64,000 bases of DNA from Pelomonas margarita (GTDB taxonomy: Bacteria; Pseudomonadota; Gammaproteobacteria; Burkholderiales; Burkholderiaceae_C): assembly GCF_043555875.1 (NCBI RefSeq), contig NZ_JBIGHW010000001.1, positions 372,001-436,000 on the forward strand. Reading direction: 5' to 3'. Made by a program: the position numbers and the translations under genes. The notes under the pieces are model-generated. The model saw only the letters and a program-made list of their open reading frames with translations. It did not search any database and was not told where the DNA came from. How positions within the stretch are numbered: the first letter of the stretch is position 1; each line of letters starts with the position of its first letter. Positions 45,888 to 55,069 of the stretch are shown here, piece after piece.

Positions 45888-46260
45888 GCAGCAGCAGTCG
45901 GTCCAGCACCGCACCCAGCGCTACGCCGATCGTGTAGGCCAGCAAGTCCGGGGCGTGGAAGGTGCTGCCCAGCACCAGATGGCCCGGCGTTGTGTGGCGC
46001 AGTGCGTTCAGCCAGTCGGGTTGCCAGAGTTGGCTGAACTCGACCGCAAACGAGGTCGCCAGCGCCGCGACGGCCACCCGCGCCACCGACCAGCCCGGTC
46101 GGGCCAGCGCGATCAGCAGCAACACCAGCAGCGCCCACAGCGCGTCGCCCGGGTAGGGGCCGATCGCGGCCGGCAGCAACCCAGGGTGGGCACGTGATGC
46201 GAGGCCGGAAGTGATGACCAGTGGCACCAACAGGGCGTAGGGCAGTCGTCTCCTGCGCAT
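45814..46260 (-). CDS. DUF2809 membrane protein
   Basis: A 148-residue membrane protein with about four helices. SGLASRAHPGLLPAAIGPYPGDALWALLV and AVEFSQLWQPDWLNALRHT match the DUF2809 family, some members of which are named YjgA-type; no function is known. The start overlaps the stop of the upstream binding protein (TGATG), and the 3' end runs antiparallel into the glutathione transferase gene. Confidence 0.85.
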   Translation of the reverse strand: MRRRRLPYALLVPLVITSGLASRAHPGLLPAAIGPYPGDALWALLVLLLIALARPGWSVARVAVAALATSFAVEFSQLWQPDWLNALRHTTPGHLVLGSTFHAPDLLAYTIGVALGAVLDRLLLLSPWCRAPASPRASGAARRVRLPA

Positions 46261-47177
46261 CAGCGCCTCGCGGCCTGTTCCTGTGCGACCACGGCCGGCA
46301 GCAGGTAGGGCCGGTCCTGATCGAAGAAACTGCTGTCGATGTTGGTGTTGGGCAGGTGGATGAGGCGCAGCCGGCGGCTCGCCAGCAGCTTCAGGCTGTC
46401 GCCGAAGAAGCGCTGGAACAGCCGGTCCAACTGCCCGTTCGCATAGGCCTTCTTCAGCCCGTAGGCCAGGCGCTGGGCCAGCTGTGGCTGGTGCTTCGCC
46501 ACGAAGAAGTACATGGGCATGTAGGTGAACACGGCGAAGTCGTCTACGACGAACAGGCCGGGTTGGCTGGCGCTCTGGGCCTGCAGCTCGGGTCCGACCT
46601 CGTAGATGCTGCGCATCAGCAGCTGGAAGCGCCCGGCGCGCAGCATGGGGATCAGCGTCGCATGCGCGCCGCCGTAGACGACTTTGAAGCCGCCTTGCTG
46701 CAGCAGCGTGGCGGTGGACCAGCCGGGCCCCTGGCCGATGCTCAGCGCGCGCAGGTCATGGGCGTTGCGCACCGCGGCGTAGGCCGACCGCTCGCTGTCG
46801 CGGCCCAGGAAGAAGCGGAAGCTGGCCAGCCCGCGCATGATGGGCACGCGCACCGGCAGCGCGCCGTCCAGCCACTCCTGTGTGGGCATGGCAACGGCCA
46901 CCGACAGGTGGCCCTGCTGCAGCTCGGCGAGCTGGCGGCGGATGACGGTGTCCTCGCGCTGCTGCACCAATTGGTAGGGGCCGTAGCGGTCGCTGGAGAG
47001 GTGCAGCGCCAGCGCCAGCAGCTGGTCGGCATAGGCGCGGTGTGGCGCCTCGCGCTCCATGTAGGGCAGCGTGACGACCAGCGGCGCCGGCGGCGCGGCG
47101 AGCCCGGCCATGGCGGCATCAGCCAGCGCGGCCAGCAGCGCCAGCCCGCATGCCCATGTCCGCCGCCGGGCGTGCAT
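46260..47177 (-). CDS. Periplasmic binding-type protein, substrate unknown
   Basis: 305 aa with a signal peptide (about 1-24, ending DAAMAG). The rest resembles a type II solute-binding fold: PLVVTLPYMEREAPHRAYADQLLALAL at the start, RSIYEVGPELQAQ in the middle and YGLKKAYANGQLDRLFQRFFGDS near the end. Unlike classical binding proteins it has no transporter partner. The stop overlaps the DUF2809 start. It is similar in kind to the protein at 38418, though not obviously a paralogue. Confidence 0.75.
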   Translation of the reverse strand: MHARRRTWACGLALLAALADAAMAGLAAPPAPLVVTLPYMEREAPHRAYADQLLALALHLSSDRYGPYQLVQQREDTVIRRQLAELQQGHLSVAVAMPTQEWLDGALPVRVPIMRGLASFRFFLGRDSERSAYAAVRNAHDLRALSIGQGPGWSTATLLQQGGFKVVYGGAHATLIPMLRAGRFQLLMRSIYEVGPELQAQSASQPGLFVVDDFAVFTYMPMYFFVAKHQPQLAQRLAYGLKKAYANGQLDRLFQRFFGDSLKLLASRRLRLIHLPNTNIDSSFFDQDRPYLLPAVVAQEQAARR

Positions 47178-47180
47178 GGC

Positions 47181-48164
47181 TCAGGGCAGTTGGCGGTCGC
47201 TGGGGCGGGCCAGGTAGAACCACTCGGTGCCCGGCTGCGACTTGACGTTGGGGAACACGATGCGCCCCGCGCCCGGCGCCAGCACCGCCTCACCGCTGGC
47301 GCGCGTGCCGATCAGCTGGCCGGTTTCGATGGCGTCGAAGCTGGCCCACTCGCGGGCGAACTGGTCACCCATGTCCTCACGGTCGATGACGTCGTGCAGC
47401 TGCAGCACCTCGGGCGGCTGCGCAGGGCGGTGGGGTTCGACCGCGCTGGCGTCCAGCATGCCCAGGAACACCAGCGTGCGCAGGATGGCCAGGCGCGCCA
47501 CCTCTGGGCCGTTCGGATCCAGGTGCTGGCCGCATTCCAGCGTGATGGCCCAGCCGCCGGTGGAGCGCATGTACTCCGTGGTGCCGACGCCGTAGTGCGG
47601 GTCGGAGATCAGCGACGCGCGGCGCGAGCCATCGTGGCTGCGCTGCTGGCGCCGGGCGATGCCGAGGGCGTAGGTCGACAGCCAGCCCTCGACGATGCGC
47701 GTCACGCCCAGGGCGGCGGCCAGCGCCGACTCGGTGGCTTCCTGCGCGAAGGGCTCGAGCTCGCCGCTGTTGTTGCGCGGGCCGATCATCGCGAACGCCG
47801 GGCCGTTGCCCTGGAAGCTGTGCAGGTCCAGGATGCCGTTGTGCTGCGCGATCAGCGGGCACAGCACTCGGGCGATGCGATCCTCGAAGTCCTGCGCGAC
47901 GACCGGCGGGCGCAGGTTGCGGTTGAGGTTGCGGTCGCCCTCGCGGCGGTTCAGCTGGTGGGCCAGCGGGTTGACGATGGGCACCAGCGTCAGCGTGCCG
48001 CGCCGCAGCGTCAACTCTCCCGCGTCCAGCTGCCGCATGATCTCGGCCATCGCGCGGGTGCCGTGGATCTCGTTGCCGTGCACGGCGCTGGTGACAAGCA
48101 GGCGCGGGCCGGGCTGCAGGCCGGCGTATTGATGGATGCGGAGGTGGGTGGGCGTGCTGGACAT
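47181..48164 (-). CDS. Succinylglutamate desuccinylase/aspartoacylase family protein
   Basis: A zinc-dependent deacylase of the M14-like AstE/ASPA family (327 aa). Candidate zinc ligands are His29 and Glu32 in SAVHGNEIHG and His115 in LDLHSFQG; the catalytic Glu lies in ITLECGQH. The true substrate is undetermined; the astCADB genes are absent nearby. The ATG at 48164 begins MSSTPTHLRIHQYAG; an upstream start at 48203 adds 13 unrelated residues. It ends four bases before the binding-protein gene. Confidence 0.88.
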   Translation of the reverse strand: MSSTPTHLRIHQYAGLQPGPRLLVTSAVHGNEIHGTRAMAEIMRQLDAGELTLRRGTLTLVPIVNPLAHQLNRREGDRNLNRNLRPPVVAQDFEDRIARVLCPLIAQHNGILDLHSFQGNGPAFAMIGPRNNSGELEPFAQEATESALAAALGVTRIVEGWLSTYALGIARRQQRSHDGSRRASLISDPHYGVGTTEYMRSTGGWAITLECGQHLDPNGPEVARLAILRTLVFLGMLDASAVEPHRPAQPPEVLQLHDVIDREDMGDQFAREWASFDAIETGQLIGTRASGEAVLAPGAGRIVFPNVKSQPGTEWFYLARPSDRQLP

Positions 48165-48221
48165 GGCGGTCGGGGCGTGAGCAGTGAGGAGCCGTGGCGG
48201 CATCCGGGAACGCCCGCCATC

Positions 48222-49118
48222 CTAACGAGGCGCAGCGCCTTCAGCCTTCGCGGGCCAGGTGGCCAGCAGCACGCCCAGCAAGGCCAGGCCGTAGGCCAGC
48301 GCCTGCCGGCCCGACAGCGCCTCGCCCAGCGCCAGCCCCACGAGCGCCGTGCTGACCGGCAGGAACACCGTGAACACGCCGGCCTTGGCGGCCGGCAGGC
48401 CGCGCAGCCCGGCCATCCACAGCCAGACCGTGAACACGCTGGCCGTGGCCGAGTAGTAGCCCAGCAGCCCCCAGTCCTGCAGGCGCGGCGCGCCGAAGTC
48501 AAAGCTCAGCGCCTGCCAGAGCGCCAGCGGCGTGACCAACACCAGCCCCCACAGGTTGATCAGCGCGCTGATGCGTTTGGCGCTCAAGCCGGCGGTGAGT
48601 TGCTTGCCGATGACGACGTAGCTGGCCTCGCACAGCACGGCGGCGATCAGCAGCAGCGCACCTAGCGCGCTGGTCTCGGCGCCGCCGTGCTTGTCGGTGG
48701 CCACCAGCGCGATGCCGCCTACCGCGCAGGCGATGCCTGCCAGCGTGCGCGGGCTGAGCTGCTCGCGCAGGAACACGCGGCTCAGCAGCGCGACTGCCGC
48801 CGGGATGCCCGCCATGATGACGCCCGCCACCACCGCCGAGCTGTGCCGTAGGCCGAACAGCATGCAGATGGAGAACAGGAAGTTGCCGAGGAAGGACTCT
48901 AGGAACAGCAGGCCCCGCGAGCGCGCGTCCAGCGGCGCCTCGTCGGCCGGCTTGCGCAGCCAGGGCAGCATGAGCAGCGCGGCGAAGCCGAAGCGCAGCC
49001 CCGCCAGCAGGAAGATGGGGAAGGCTGCCACCAGCAGCTTGGACAGCCCCACATAGCTGCCAACCAGGCTCATGCTGGTGGCCAGCAGCAGGTAGGAGCG
49101 CCAGGGCAGCGGGTTCAT
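48222..49118 (-). CDS. EamA-family (DMT) transporter
   Basis: A 298-residue inner-membrane protein with about ten helices in two EamA repeats (SLVGSYVGLSKLLVAAFPIFLLAGLRFG and AVLCEASYVVIGKQL). The substrate is unknown. Its start overlaps the stop of the phytase-like gene (TGATG), so the two are translationally coupled. Confidence 0.88.
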   Translation of the reverse strand: MNPLPWRSYLLLATSMSLVGSYVGLSKLLVAAFPIFLLAGLRFGFAALLMLPWLRKPADEAPLDARSRGLLFLESFLGNFLFSICMLFGLRHSSAVVAGVIMAGIPAAVALLSRVFLREQLSPRTLAGIACAVGGIALVATDKHGGAETSALGALLLIAAVLCEASYVVIGKQLTAGLSAKRISALINLWGLVLVTPLALWQALSFDFGAPRLQDWGLLGYYSATASVFTVWLWMAGLRGLPAAKAGVFTVFLPVSTALVGLALGEALSGRQALAYGLALLGVLLATWPAKAEGAAPR

Positions 49119-50287
49119 CAGTCCAGTGTCAAAGCGATGAACTGCGTGAACTGGGCGGGGTTGAAGTTGTTGTCCGACAGCAGGATCAGCGTGCGCTTGC
49201 CGTGGTGCAGCGGGCCGAAGGTGATGCCCTCGATGTTGTCCAGCGCCAGCGTGCTGCCGTCGTCGTGCGTCAGCGTGGACAGGTCCAGCAGCAGCGTGCG
49301 GCTGACGGGCACCACGTCGCGGCCCTTGATGCTGGGCCAGCCAGACACATCGGTGGCGCCGCGGGTGTCGACGCGGTAGAGCCGGATGGTGTTGCTGGTG
49401 GGTTTTCCGTTCAGCGCTGCGATGCCGGGCGTCTGCGCGCCGACCGCGTAGGCGCGCTCGACGACGATGAACTCGGTGGCCGACAGCGCCAGCATCTCCG
49501 GCACGCCGTTGGTAGCGAAGTCCCCGGCGCGGGCCGGTGCGAAGGGTACCGGGCCGACGTCGTAGAGGTACTCGGCGCCGGGCTTGCCGGTCTCCAGGTC
49601 AAAGGACAGCAGGCGCGCCCGGCTGCCATGGTTCACGGTGGCGGGCAGGCTGTCCTGTGCGAGGCCGTTCTCGCCCATGGTCCACAGCGTGCGGCCGTCG
49701 GGCGTGAGGGCCACACTCTCGAAGGCGAGGTTGTTGTGCACGCCCGTGTCGCCCTCGGCCAGGCCGCCCACGCTGCCGGTCGGGTTGAAGTAGGCCGGCA
49801 CCGCGAACTCGCCGGCTGGGCGCCCGTCCAGATGGGCGCGGCGCAGCGTCGGGTTCTGCATACCGGCGTTGCTGCGCTGGCCTTCGTTGGCCCAGTAGAG
49901 CAACTGGCGGCTGGCGTCCAGGCGCAGGCTCTCCGGGTCGACCGCGTTGCGCGCAAAGGGCTGGCCGTTGTTGTCTTGCAACGTGGTCATGGCGATCCAC
50001 CGCACGCCCGCATGGCCGGGGTCGGCGCTGCGGCGGAACTGGTCCAGGTCCAGCGCCAGCTCGTAGAAGCGTGCCGGCGCCCGGTCGCTGCGGTCGTCGC
50101 TGATGGCCAGGTAGTGGCCGGTGGCGGCCACGCGGTCGATGCTGGACAGGCCGCCTAGTGGCAAGCCGCCGAACATGGCCGACGAGGGCACGATCTGTTG
50201 GCCGAGGTAGGAGAGCTTCTGGGCCTGGGCGGGCAGGGCGCCCAGCAGGGCGAGGGCAAGGGGAAGGGCGTGACGGAGCAGGGACAT
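49118..50287 (-). CDS. Esterase-like activity of phytase family protein
   Basis: A secreted beta-propeller-like protein of the Phytase-like family (389 aa). The signal peptide SLLRHALPLALALLGALPAQAQ starts from the ATG at 50287; an upstream start at 50332 is in frame but disrupts the signal. DNIEGITFGP and ESVALTPDGRTLWTMGENG are family-type loops. Activity on phytate or other phosphate esters is inferred from family only. Confidence 0.87.
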   Translation of the reverse strand: MSLLRHALPLALALLGALPAQAQKLSYLGQQIVPSSAMFGGLPLGGLSSIDRVAATGHYLAISDDRSDRAPARFYELALDLDQFRRSADPGHAGVRWIAMTTLQDNNGQPFARNAVDPESLRLDASRQLLYWANEGQRSNAGMQNPTLRRAHLDGRPAGEFAVPAYFNPTGSVGGLAEGDTGVHNNLAFESVALTPDGRTLWTMGENGLAQDSLPATVNHGSRARLLSFDLETGKPGAEYLYDVGPVPFAPARAGDFATNGVPEMLALSATEFIVVERAYAVGAQTPGIAALNGKPTSNTIRLYRVDTRGATDVSGWPSIKGRDVVPVSRTLLLDLSTLTHDDGSTLALDNIEGITFGPLHHGKRTLILLSDNNFNPAQFTQFIALTLD

Positions 50288-50359
50288 GGGAGAGGCGGAT
50301 TCCGGGCGGGCCGAAGCATAAGGGCGCCGCATGGCGCCTCGGTGGCCGGCCCCTCCCGC

Positions 50360-51676
50360 TCAGGCGGCGCGGCGCAGGGCGCCTCTGAGGGTGTCGATGA
50401 TGCGTTCGATGTGGCTGCTCTCGATGATGAGCGGCGGCGACAGCGCGATGGTGTCGCCCGTGGTGCGGATCAGCAGGCCCTGCTCCCAGCAGTCTAGGAA
50501 GATGTTGAAGGCCCGCTTGGCCGGCTGGCCGTCCAGGGGTTTGAGCTCGACGCCACCAACCAGGCCGATGTTGCGCACGTCGATGACATTGGGCTCGTCG
50601 CGCAGCGAGTGCAGCGCGGCGGCGAACTCGTCCTGCATCCGCGCGGCGCGGGTCAGCAGGTTGTCGTCGGCGTAGGTGTCCAGCGTGGCGATGCCGGCCG
50701 CGCAGGCCAGCGGGTGGGCCGAGTAGGTGTAGCCGTGGAAGAACTCGATCAGGTGCTCCGGCCCAGTCATGAAGGCGTCGTGGATCTTCTGCTGCGCGAA
50801 GACCGCGCCCATGGGCACGCAGCCATTGGTGATGCCCTTGGCCACCGTCATCAGGTCGGGCGTGACGCCGAAGGTCTGCGCGCCGAAGGGGTTGCCGGTG
50901 CGGCCGAAGCCGGTGATGACCTCGTCGAAGATCAGCAGGATGCCGTGCTTGTCGCAGATGTCGCGCAGGCGCTGCAGGTAGCCGGCCGGTGGAATCAGCA
51001 CGCCGGTGGAGCCGGCCACCGGCTCGACGATGACGGCCGCGATGGTGGACGCGTCGTGCAGCTGCACCAGGCGCTCCAGGTCGTCGGCGAACTCCGCGCC
51101 GTGCGGCGGAATGCCGACCGAGAACGCGTTGCGGGCCGGGTCGTGCGTGTGGCGGATGTGGTCCACGCCGGCCAGCAGGCTGCCGAACATCTTGCGGTTG
51201 GCCACCATGCCGCCCACCGAAATGCCGCCGAAGTTGACGCCGTGGTAGCCGCGCTCGCGGCCGATCAGCCGGGTGCGGCTGGCCTCGCCGCGCACGCGGT
51301 GGTAGGCGATGGCCATCTTCAGCGCCGTCTCGACGGACTCGGAGCCGGAGTTGGTGAAGAAAACGCGGTTCAGCCCGGCCGGCGTCAACGCCGCCAGCCG
51401 CTCGGCCAGCTCGAAGGCCTTGGGGTGGCCCATCTGGAAGGGCGGAGCGAAGTCCAGCTCGGCGGCCTGCTGCTGGATGGCCTGCACGATGCGTGGCCTG
51501 TTGTGGCCGGCATTGACGCACCACAGGCCGGCGATGCCGTCCAGCACCTCGCGGCCCTTGTCGTCGCGGAAGAACATGCCGTCGGCCTGCGTCAGCAGGC
51601 GTGGCGCCTGCTTGAACTGCCGGTTGGCCGTGAACGGCATCCAGTAGGCATCCAGCTTGGAAACGTCAGCGCTCAT
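50360..51676 (-). CDS. Omega-amino acid--pyruvate aminotransferase
   Basis: A class III PLP aminotransferase (438 aa) of the beta-alanine:pyruvate type. SGSESVETALKMA and the PLP lysine Lys280 in VAKGITNGCVPMGA are clear, along with IFDEVITGFGRTG. The N-terminus LDAYWMPFTANRQFK is typical of that subgroup. It may work in beta-alanine, polyamine or propionate metabolism. It stands alone, 72 bases upstream of the phytase-like gene. Confidence 0.92.
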   Translation of the reverse strand: MSADVSKLDAYWMPFTANRQFKQAPRLLTQADGMFFRDDKGREVLDGIAGLWCVNAGHNRPRIVQAIQQQAAELDFAPPFQMGHPKAFELAERLAALTPAGLNRVFFTNSGSESVETALKMAIAYHRVRGEASRTRLIGRERGYHGVNFGGISVGGMVANRKMFGSLLAGVDHIRHTHDPARNAFSVGIPPHGAEFADDLERLVQLHDASTIAAVIVEPVAGSTGVLIPPAGYLQRLRDICDKHGILLIFDEVITGFGRTGNPFGAQTFGVTPDLMTVAKGITNGCVPMGAVFAQQKIHDAFMTGPEHLIEFFHGYTYSAHPLACAAGIATLDTYADDNLLTRAARMQDEFAAALHSLRDEPNVIDVRNIGLVGGVELKPLDGQPAKRAFNIFLDCWEQGLLIRTTGDTIALSPPLIIESSHIERIIDTLRGALRRAA

Positions 51677-51732
51677 GCGGGGCTCCTGTGCAGCGCGGGG
51701 TGGACGGGATCAAGGCTGAACGAGTCTAAGAG

Positions 51733-52650
51733 CTAATTTGACGGAGCAGTCAGAATTTGACGACGTCTCAGGGTTCCCACCAGCGGCAGCAGTTGCACCA
51801 GCACGATGCAGGCCAGCATCAGGGCGCAGCCCAGCAGGCCGGCGGCGGCCAGGCGCTCTCCCAGCAGCAGGTAGCCGAAGGCGGCGGCGAACAGCGTTTC
51901 GGACGACAGGATGATGGCGGCGTCGGCCGCATGGGCGTAGCGCTGCGCGACGACCTGTGCGGTGAAGGCCACGCCTACCGACAGCACGCCCGTGTACAGG
52001 ATGGGCCCGGTGGCGGCCAGCACGCCGTCCCAGCGCAGCGGCTCCATCACGGCCGCCGCGCCCAGCGACAGCAGGCCGCAGACGGCGAACTGCCCGCAGG
52101 CCACGAGGAAGGGGGCGCCCATGCGGTCCGCCCATCGGCCCACCATCAGCACATGCACGGCCCATGGGATGGCGGACCCGATCACCCACAGGTCTCCCAG
52201 GCCGATGCTCAGCGTGTGCGCGCCCGACAGCAGGAAGGCGCCTGCCAGGCAGCCGAACGCGGCCGGCCACACCGACCAGTGCGCCCCCTGGCGCAGCAGC
52301 AGCCAGCCCAGCACCGGCACCAGCGGCACATACAGCGCGGTCAGGAAGCCGGCGTTGGTGACGCTGGTGAACTGGATGCCCACCTGCTGCATGACGGCGC
52401 CCAGCGTCATCAGGCCGCCCAGCACCGCGATGTGCCCGCCGTCGCCGCGCGACAGCGGCTGGCCGGCGCGGCCCAGACGGCGCCATTCCATGACGGCCAG
52501 CGGCAGCACGACCAGCGAGCCCACCAGGAAGCGCACGCCGGTGAACAGCAACGGGCCCATGTGGGCCATGGCCTGGTTCTGTGCGACGAAGGCCGAGCCC
52601 CAGATCAGCGCGACCAGGGTGAGGAGCAGGTTGGCCTGGATGCGGCTCAT
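51733..52650 (-). CDS. EamA-family (DMT) transporter
   Basis: A third DMT transporter (305 aa, about ten helices), with LLLTLVALIWGSAFVAQNQAM and SSETLFAAAFGYLLLGERL, typical of EamA exporters. The ATG at 52650 overlaps the DUF455 stop (ATGA); longer frames through DUF455 are rejected. The substrate is unknown. Confidence 0.88.
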   Translation of the reverse strand: MSRIQANLLLTLVALIWGSAFVAQNQAMAHMGPLLFTGVRFLVGSLVVLPLAVMEWRRLGRAGQPLSRGDGGHIAVLGGLMTLGAVMQQVGIQFTSVTNAGFLTALYVPLVPVLGWLLLRQGAHWSVWPAAFGCLAGAFLLSGAHTLSIGLGDLWVIGSAIPWAVHVLMVGRWADRMGAPFLVACGQFAVCGLLSLGAAAVMEPLRWDGVLAATGPILYTGVLSVGVAFTAQVVAQRYAHAADAAIILSSETLFAAAFGYLLLGERLAAAGLLGCALMLACIVLVQLLPLVGTLRRRQILTAPSN

Positions 52651-53429
52651 GGGGCGGTCAGCGCGGCGAGTTCCGCGTCGTCGAAGCCGGCGGCGCGGCG
52701 CGCCTCCAGGTTGAAGGGCGCGCGCAGCCGGGGGGCCTGGTGGCGCGTGGCCAGCTCGGCGTAGGTGGCGATGGGGTCCAGTCCGTGCTGCTCGCACAGG
52801 AAACGGTACCAGCGGTTGCCCGCGGCCACGTGGCCGATCTCGTCGCGCAGGATGATGTCCAGGATGGCGCCGGCGGCGTGGTCGCCCGCGCCAATGAGCT
52901 TGGCGCGCACGCCGGGAGAGGCGTCCAGGCCGCGGGCCTCCAGCGTGCGCGGCACCAGCGCGATGCGGGCCAGCAGGTCGTGTTTCGTTCGCTCGGCCAT
53001 GTCCCACAGCGCGTTGTGGGCGTCGAAGTCGCCGTAGTCGAAGCCCAGCTTCAGCAGGTGGTTGCGCAGCAGCGTGAAGTGCGTGGCCTCCTCCTGTGCG
53101 ATGCGCAGCCAGTCGCGGTAGAAGGCCTCGGGCATGCCGGGAAAGCGCCAGCAGATGTCCAGCGCCAGGTCGATGGCATTGAGCTCGATGTGGGCGATGC
53201 TGTGCACCAGCGCGGCGATGCCGGCGGGCGTGCGCATGGACGGTGGCTTGAGACGGATGTGCTCGACCAGTTGCGGCCGGGCCGGTCGGCCGGGAACGCC
53301 GTGAGGCGCCGGGATGACGGCTTCGGTGTCCACCGGCAGGTCGGTGGACAGCGCCAGCGTGGCGGCAGCCTTGGCGGGCGCATCGGCGGTGAGCAGGGGG
53401 CCGAGCGTGGCCAGGCGGAGGTCGGACAT
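52647..53429 (-). CDS. DUF455 ferritin-like domain protein
   Basis: A 260-residue ferritin-like four-helix protein of the DUF455 family. The carboxylate/His ligand patterns HIELNAIDLALD, EEATHF and RDEIGHVAAGNRWY are consistent with a di-iron site, as in related tRNA hydroxylase MiaE, but the actual reaction is unknown. It is coupled to the downstream EamA gene and divergent from the carbonic anhydrase-like gene, with only 41 bases between starts. Confidence 0.9.
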   Translation of the reverse strand: MSDLRLATLGPLLTADAPAKAAATLALSTDLPVDTEAVIPAPHGVPGRPARPQLVEHIRLKPPSMRTPAGIAALVHSIAHIELNAIDLALDICWRFPGMPEAFYRDWLRIAQEEATHFTLLRNHLLKLGFDYGDFDAHNALWDMAERTKHDLLARIALVPRTLEARGLDASPGVRAKLIGAGDHAAGAILDIILRDEIGHVAAGNRWYRFLCEQHGLDPIATYAELATRHQAPRLRAPFNLEARRAAGFDDAELAALTAP

Positions 53430-53470
53430 CGCGGCAATTTTAGAATCCGTCTTTTGATGGGAGGCCCGCG

Positions 53471-53995
53471 ATGGCGATCTACCAGCTCGACGAGCACATC
53501 CCCGACGTGGCCGACACGGCCTTCGTGGCCGACAGCGCTGAGGTCATCGGCCGCGTGACGCTGGGCGAGGACGTGAGCGTGTGGTTCAACGCCGTGCTGC
53601 GCGGCGACACCGAGGCGCTCAGCATCGGCGCCGGCAGCAACATCCAGGACGGCTCGGTGCTGCATGCCGACACCGGCTTCCCGCTGGTGATCGGCGAGCG
53701 TGTGACGGTGGGCCACCAGGTCATGCTGCATGGCTGCACGGTGGGCGACGAGAGCCTGATCGGCATCGGCGCCGTGGTGCTGAACGGCGCCCGCATCGGC
53801 CGTCACTGCATCGTCGGTGCCGGCGCGCTGGTGACCGAGGGCAAGGAGTTTCCCGACGGCTCGTTGATCGTCGGCGCGCCCGCCAAGGCGGTGCGCGAGC
53901 TGACCGAGGCGCAGATTGCCGGGCTCAAGGCCAGTGCCGCCCATTACGTCAACAACGGCCGCCGCTACGGTGCCGGCCTGAAAAGAATCCGATGA
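53471..53995 (+). CDS. Gamma carbonic anhydrase-like protein
   Basis: A left-handed beta-helix hexapeptide-repeat protein (174 aa) of the YrdA/PaaY/CaiE group. Metal-binding histidines are in VLHADTG and VTVGHQVMLHGCTVG. Members bind zinc, and some have carbonic anhydrase or thioesterase activity. The stop overlaps the hslO start (ATGA). Confidence 0.93.
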   Translation: MAIYQLDEHIPDVADTAFVADSAEVIGRVTLGEDVSVWFNAVLRGDTEALSIGAGSNIQDGSVLHADTGFPLVIGERVTVGHQVMLHGCTVGDESLIGIGAVVLNGARIGRHCIVGAGALVTEGKEFPDGSLIVGAPAKAVRELTEAQIAGLKASAAHYVNNGRRYGAGLKRIR

Positions 53996-54948
53996 GTGAA
54001 CTCCACAAATTCCTGTTCGACGGCCTGCCGGTGCGCGGCATGCTGGTGCGCCTGACCGACGCCTGGCGCGAGGTGCTGGCGCGGCGCGAGCCCGGCCAGG
54101 ACTACCCGCCCGAGTTGCGCGACCTGCTGGGCCAGATGAGCGCTGCGGCTGTGCTGATGCAGGCCAACATCAAGTTCAACGGCGCCGTGGTGCTGCAGAT
54201 CTTCGGCGACGGCCCGGTCAAGCTGGCCGTGGCCGAGGTGCAGCCCGACCTGGCCTTCCGCACCACGGCCAAGTGCGTGGGCACCGTGGAACCCGGCGCG
54301 ACGCTGGAGGGCATGGTGAACGTCAACGGCCAGGGTCGCTGCGCCATCACGCTGGACCCGAAGGACCGGCTGCCCGGCCAGCAGCCCTACCAGGGTGTGG
54401 TGCCGCTGCATGGCGACCAGCGCGAGCCGCTGCAAAAGGTCAGCGAGGTGCTGGAGCACTACATGCTGCAGTCCGAACAGCTGGACACCAGGCTGGTGCT
54501 GGCGGCCAACGGTGACATCGCCGCCGGCCTGCTGATCCAGCGCTTGCCGGTGGAGGGCGAGGGCAACCTGGAGGGCCGCAAGAACGAGGACGACATCGGC
54601 CTGTCGGATGCGTTCAACCGCATCAGCATCCTGGCCGGCACGCTCACCTCGGAGGAGTTGCTGACGCTGGACGCCGACACCATCCTGCGCCGCCTGTTCT
54701 GGGAGGAGACGGTGACTCGCTTCGAACCCCAGGCGCCGCGCTTTGCCTGCACCTGCTCGCGCGAGCGCGTCTCGCAGATGCTGCGCGGCCTGGGCCGCGA
54801 GGAGGTGGACAGCGTTCTGGCCGAGCGCGGCGATGTGGAGATCGGCTGCGATTTCTGCGGCCGCCACTACCGCTTCGACGCAGTGGACGTGGGCGCGTTG
54901 TTCACCGAGCAGGGCCCAGCGGCAGGCGCGTCGTCCACGCTGCAGTAG
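53992..54948 (+). CDS. hslO: Redox-regulated chaperone Hsp33
   Basis: A cytoplasmic holdase (318 aa) activated by oxidation and heat. The four zinc-binding cysteines of the C-terminal switch are present: Cys253 and Cys255 (ACTCS) and Cys286 and Cys289 (GCDFCG). The N-terminal domain begins FLFDGLPVRGMLVRLTDAW. It follows the gamma carbonic anhydrase-like gene with a four-base overlap. Confidence 0.96.
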   Translation: MSELHKFLFDGLPVRGMLVRLTDAWREVLARREPGQDYPPELRDLLGQMSAAAVLMQANIKFNGAVVLQIFGDGPVKLAVAEVQPDLAFRTTAKCVGTVEPGATLEGMVNVNGQGRCAITLDPKDRLPGQQPYQGVVPLHGDQREPLQKVSEVLEHYMLQSEQLDTRLVLAANGDIAAGLLIQRLPVEGEGNLEGRKNEDDIGLSDAFNRISILAGTLTSEELLTLDADTILRRLFWEETVTRFEPQAPRFACTCSRERVSQMLRGLGREEVDSVLAERGDVEIGCDFCGRHYRFDAVDVGALFTEQGPAAGASSTLQ

Positions 54949-55015
54949 CGCGCCGCGCGGGAGTAGGCACTCCTGTGGATGAACCCGCGGCTAGTGATTG
55001 ACGCCGCCCGGCCCA

Positions 55016-55029
55016 GCTGAGACGGTCGC
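55016..55029 (+). promoter_or_regulatory. 14-base element upstream of the 1152-residue gene
   Basis: GCTGAGACGGTCGC, identical to 39285-39298, ending 40 bases before the ATG at 55070. An inverted repeat GCCCGC/GCGGGC (55036-55041 and 55052-55057) follows, just before the GAGGGG ribosome-binding site. Confidence 0.5.
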
Positions 55030-55069
55030 GCTGTGGCCCGCCATGTCTTGAGCGGGCGAGGGGCGGCGG

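Noticed and set aside
46221..48665. An 814-codon plus-strand frame over three minus-strand genes
   Set aside because: It is rich in Gln/Arg/His/Ala without motifs; the minus strand holds recognisable proteins with stop-start overlaps.
38418..54948. A genomic island or defence locus between 38 and 55 kb
   Set aside because: Composition and codon use match the flanks, no mobility genes are seen, and most genes are ordinary chromosomal families.
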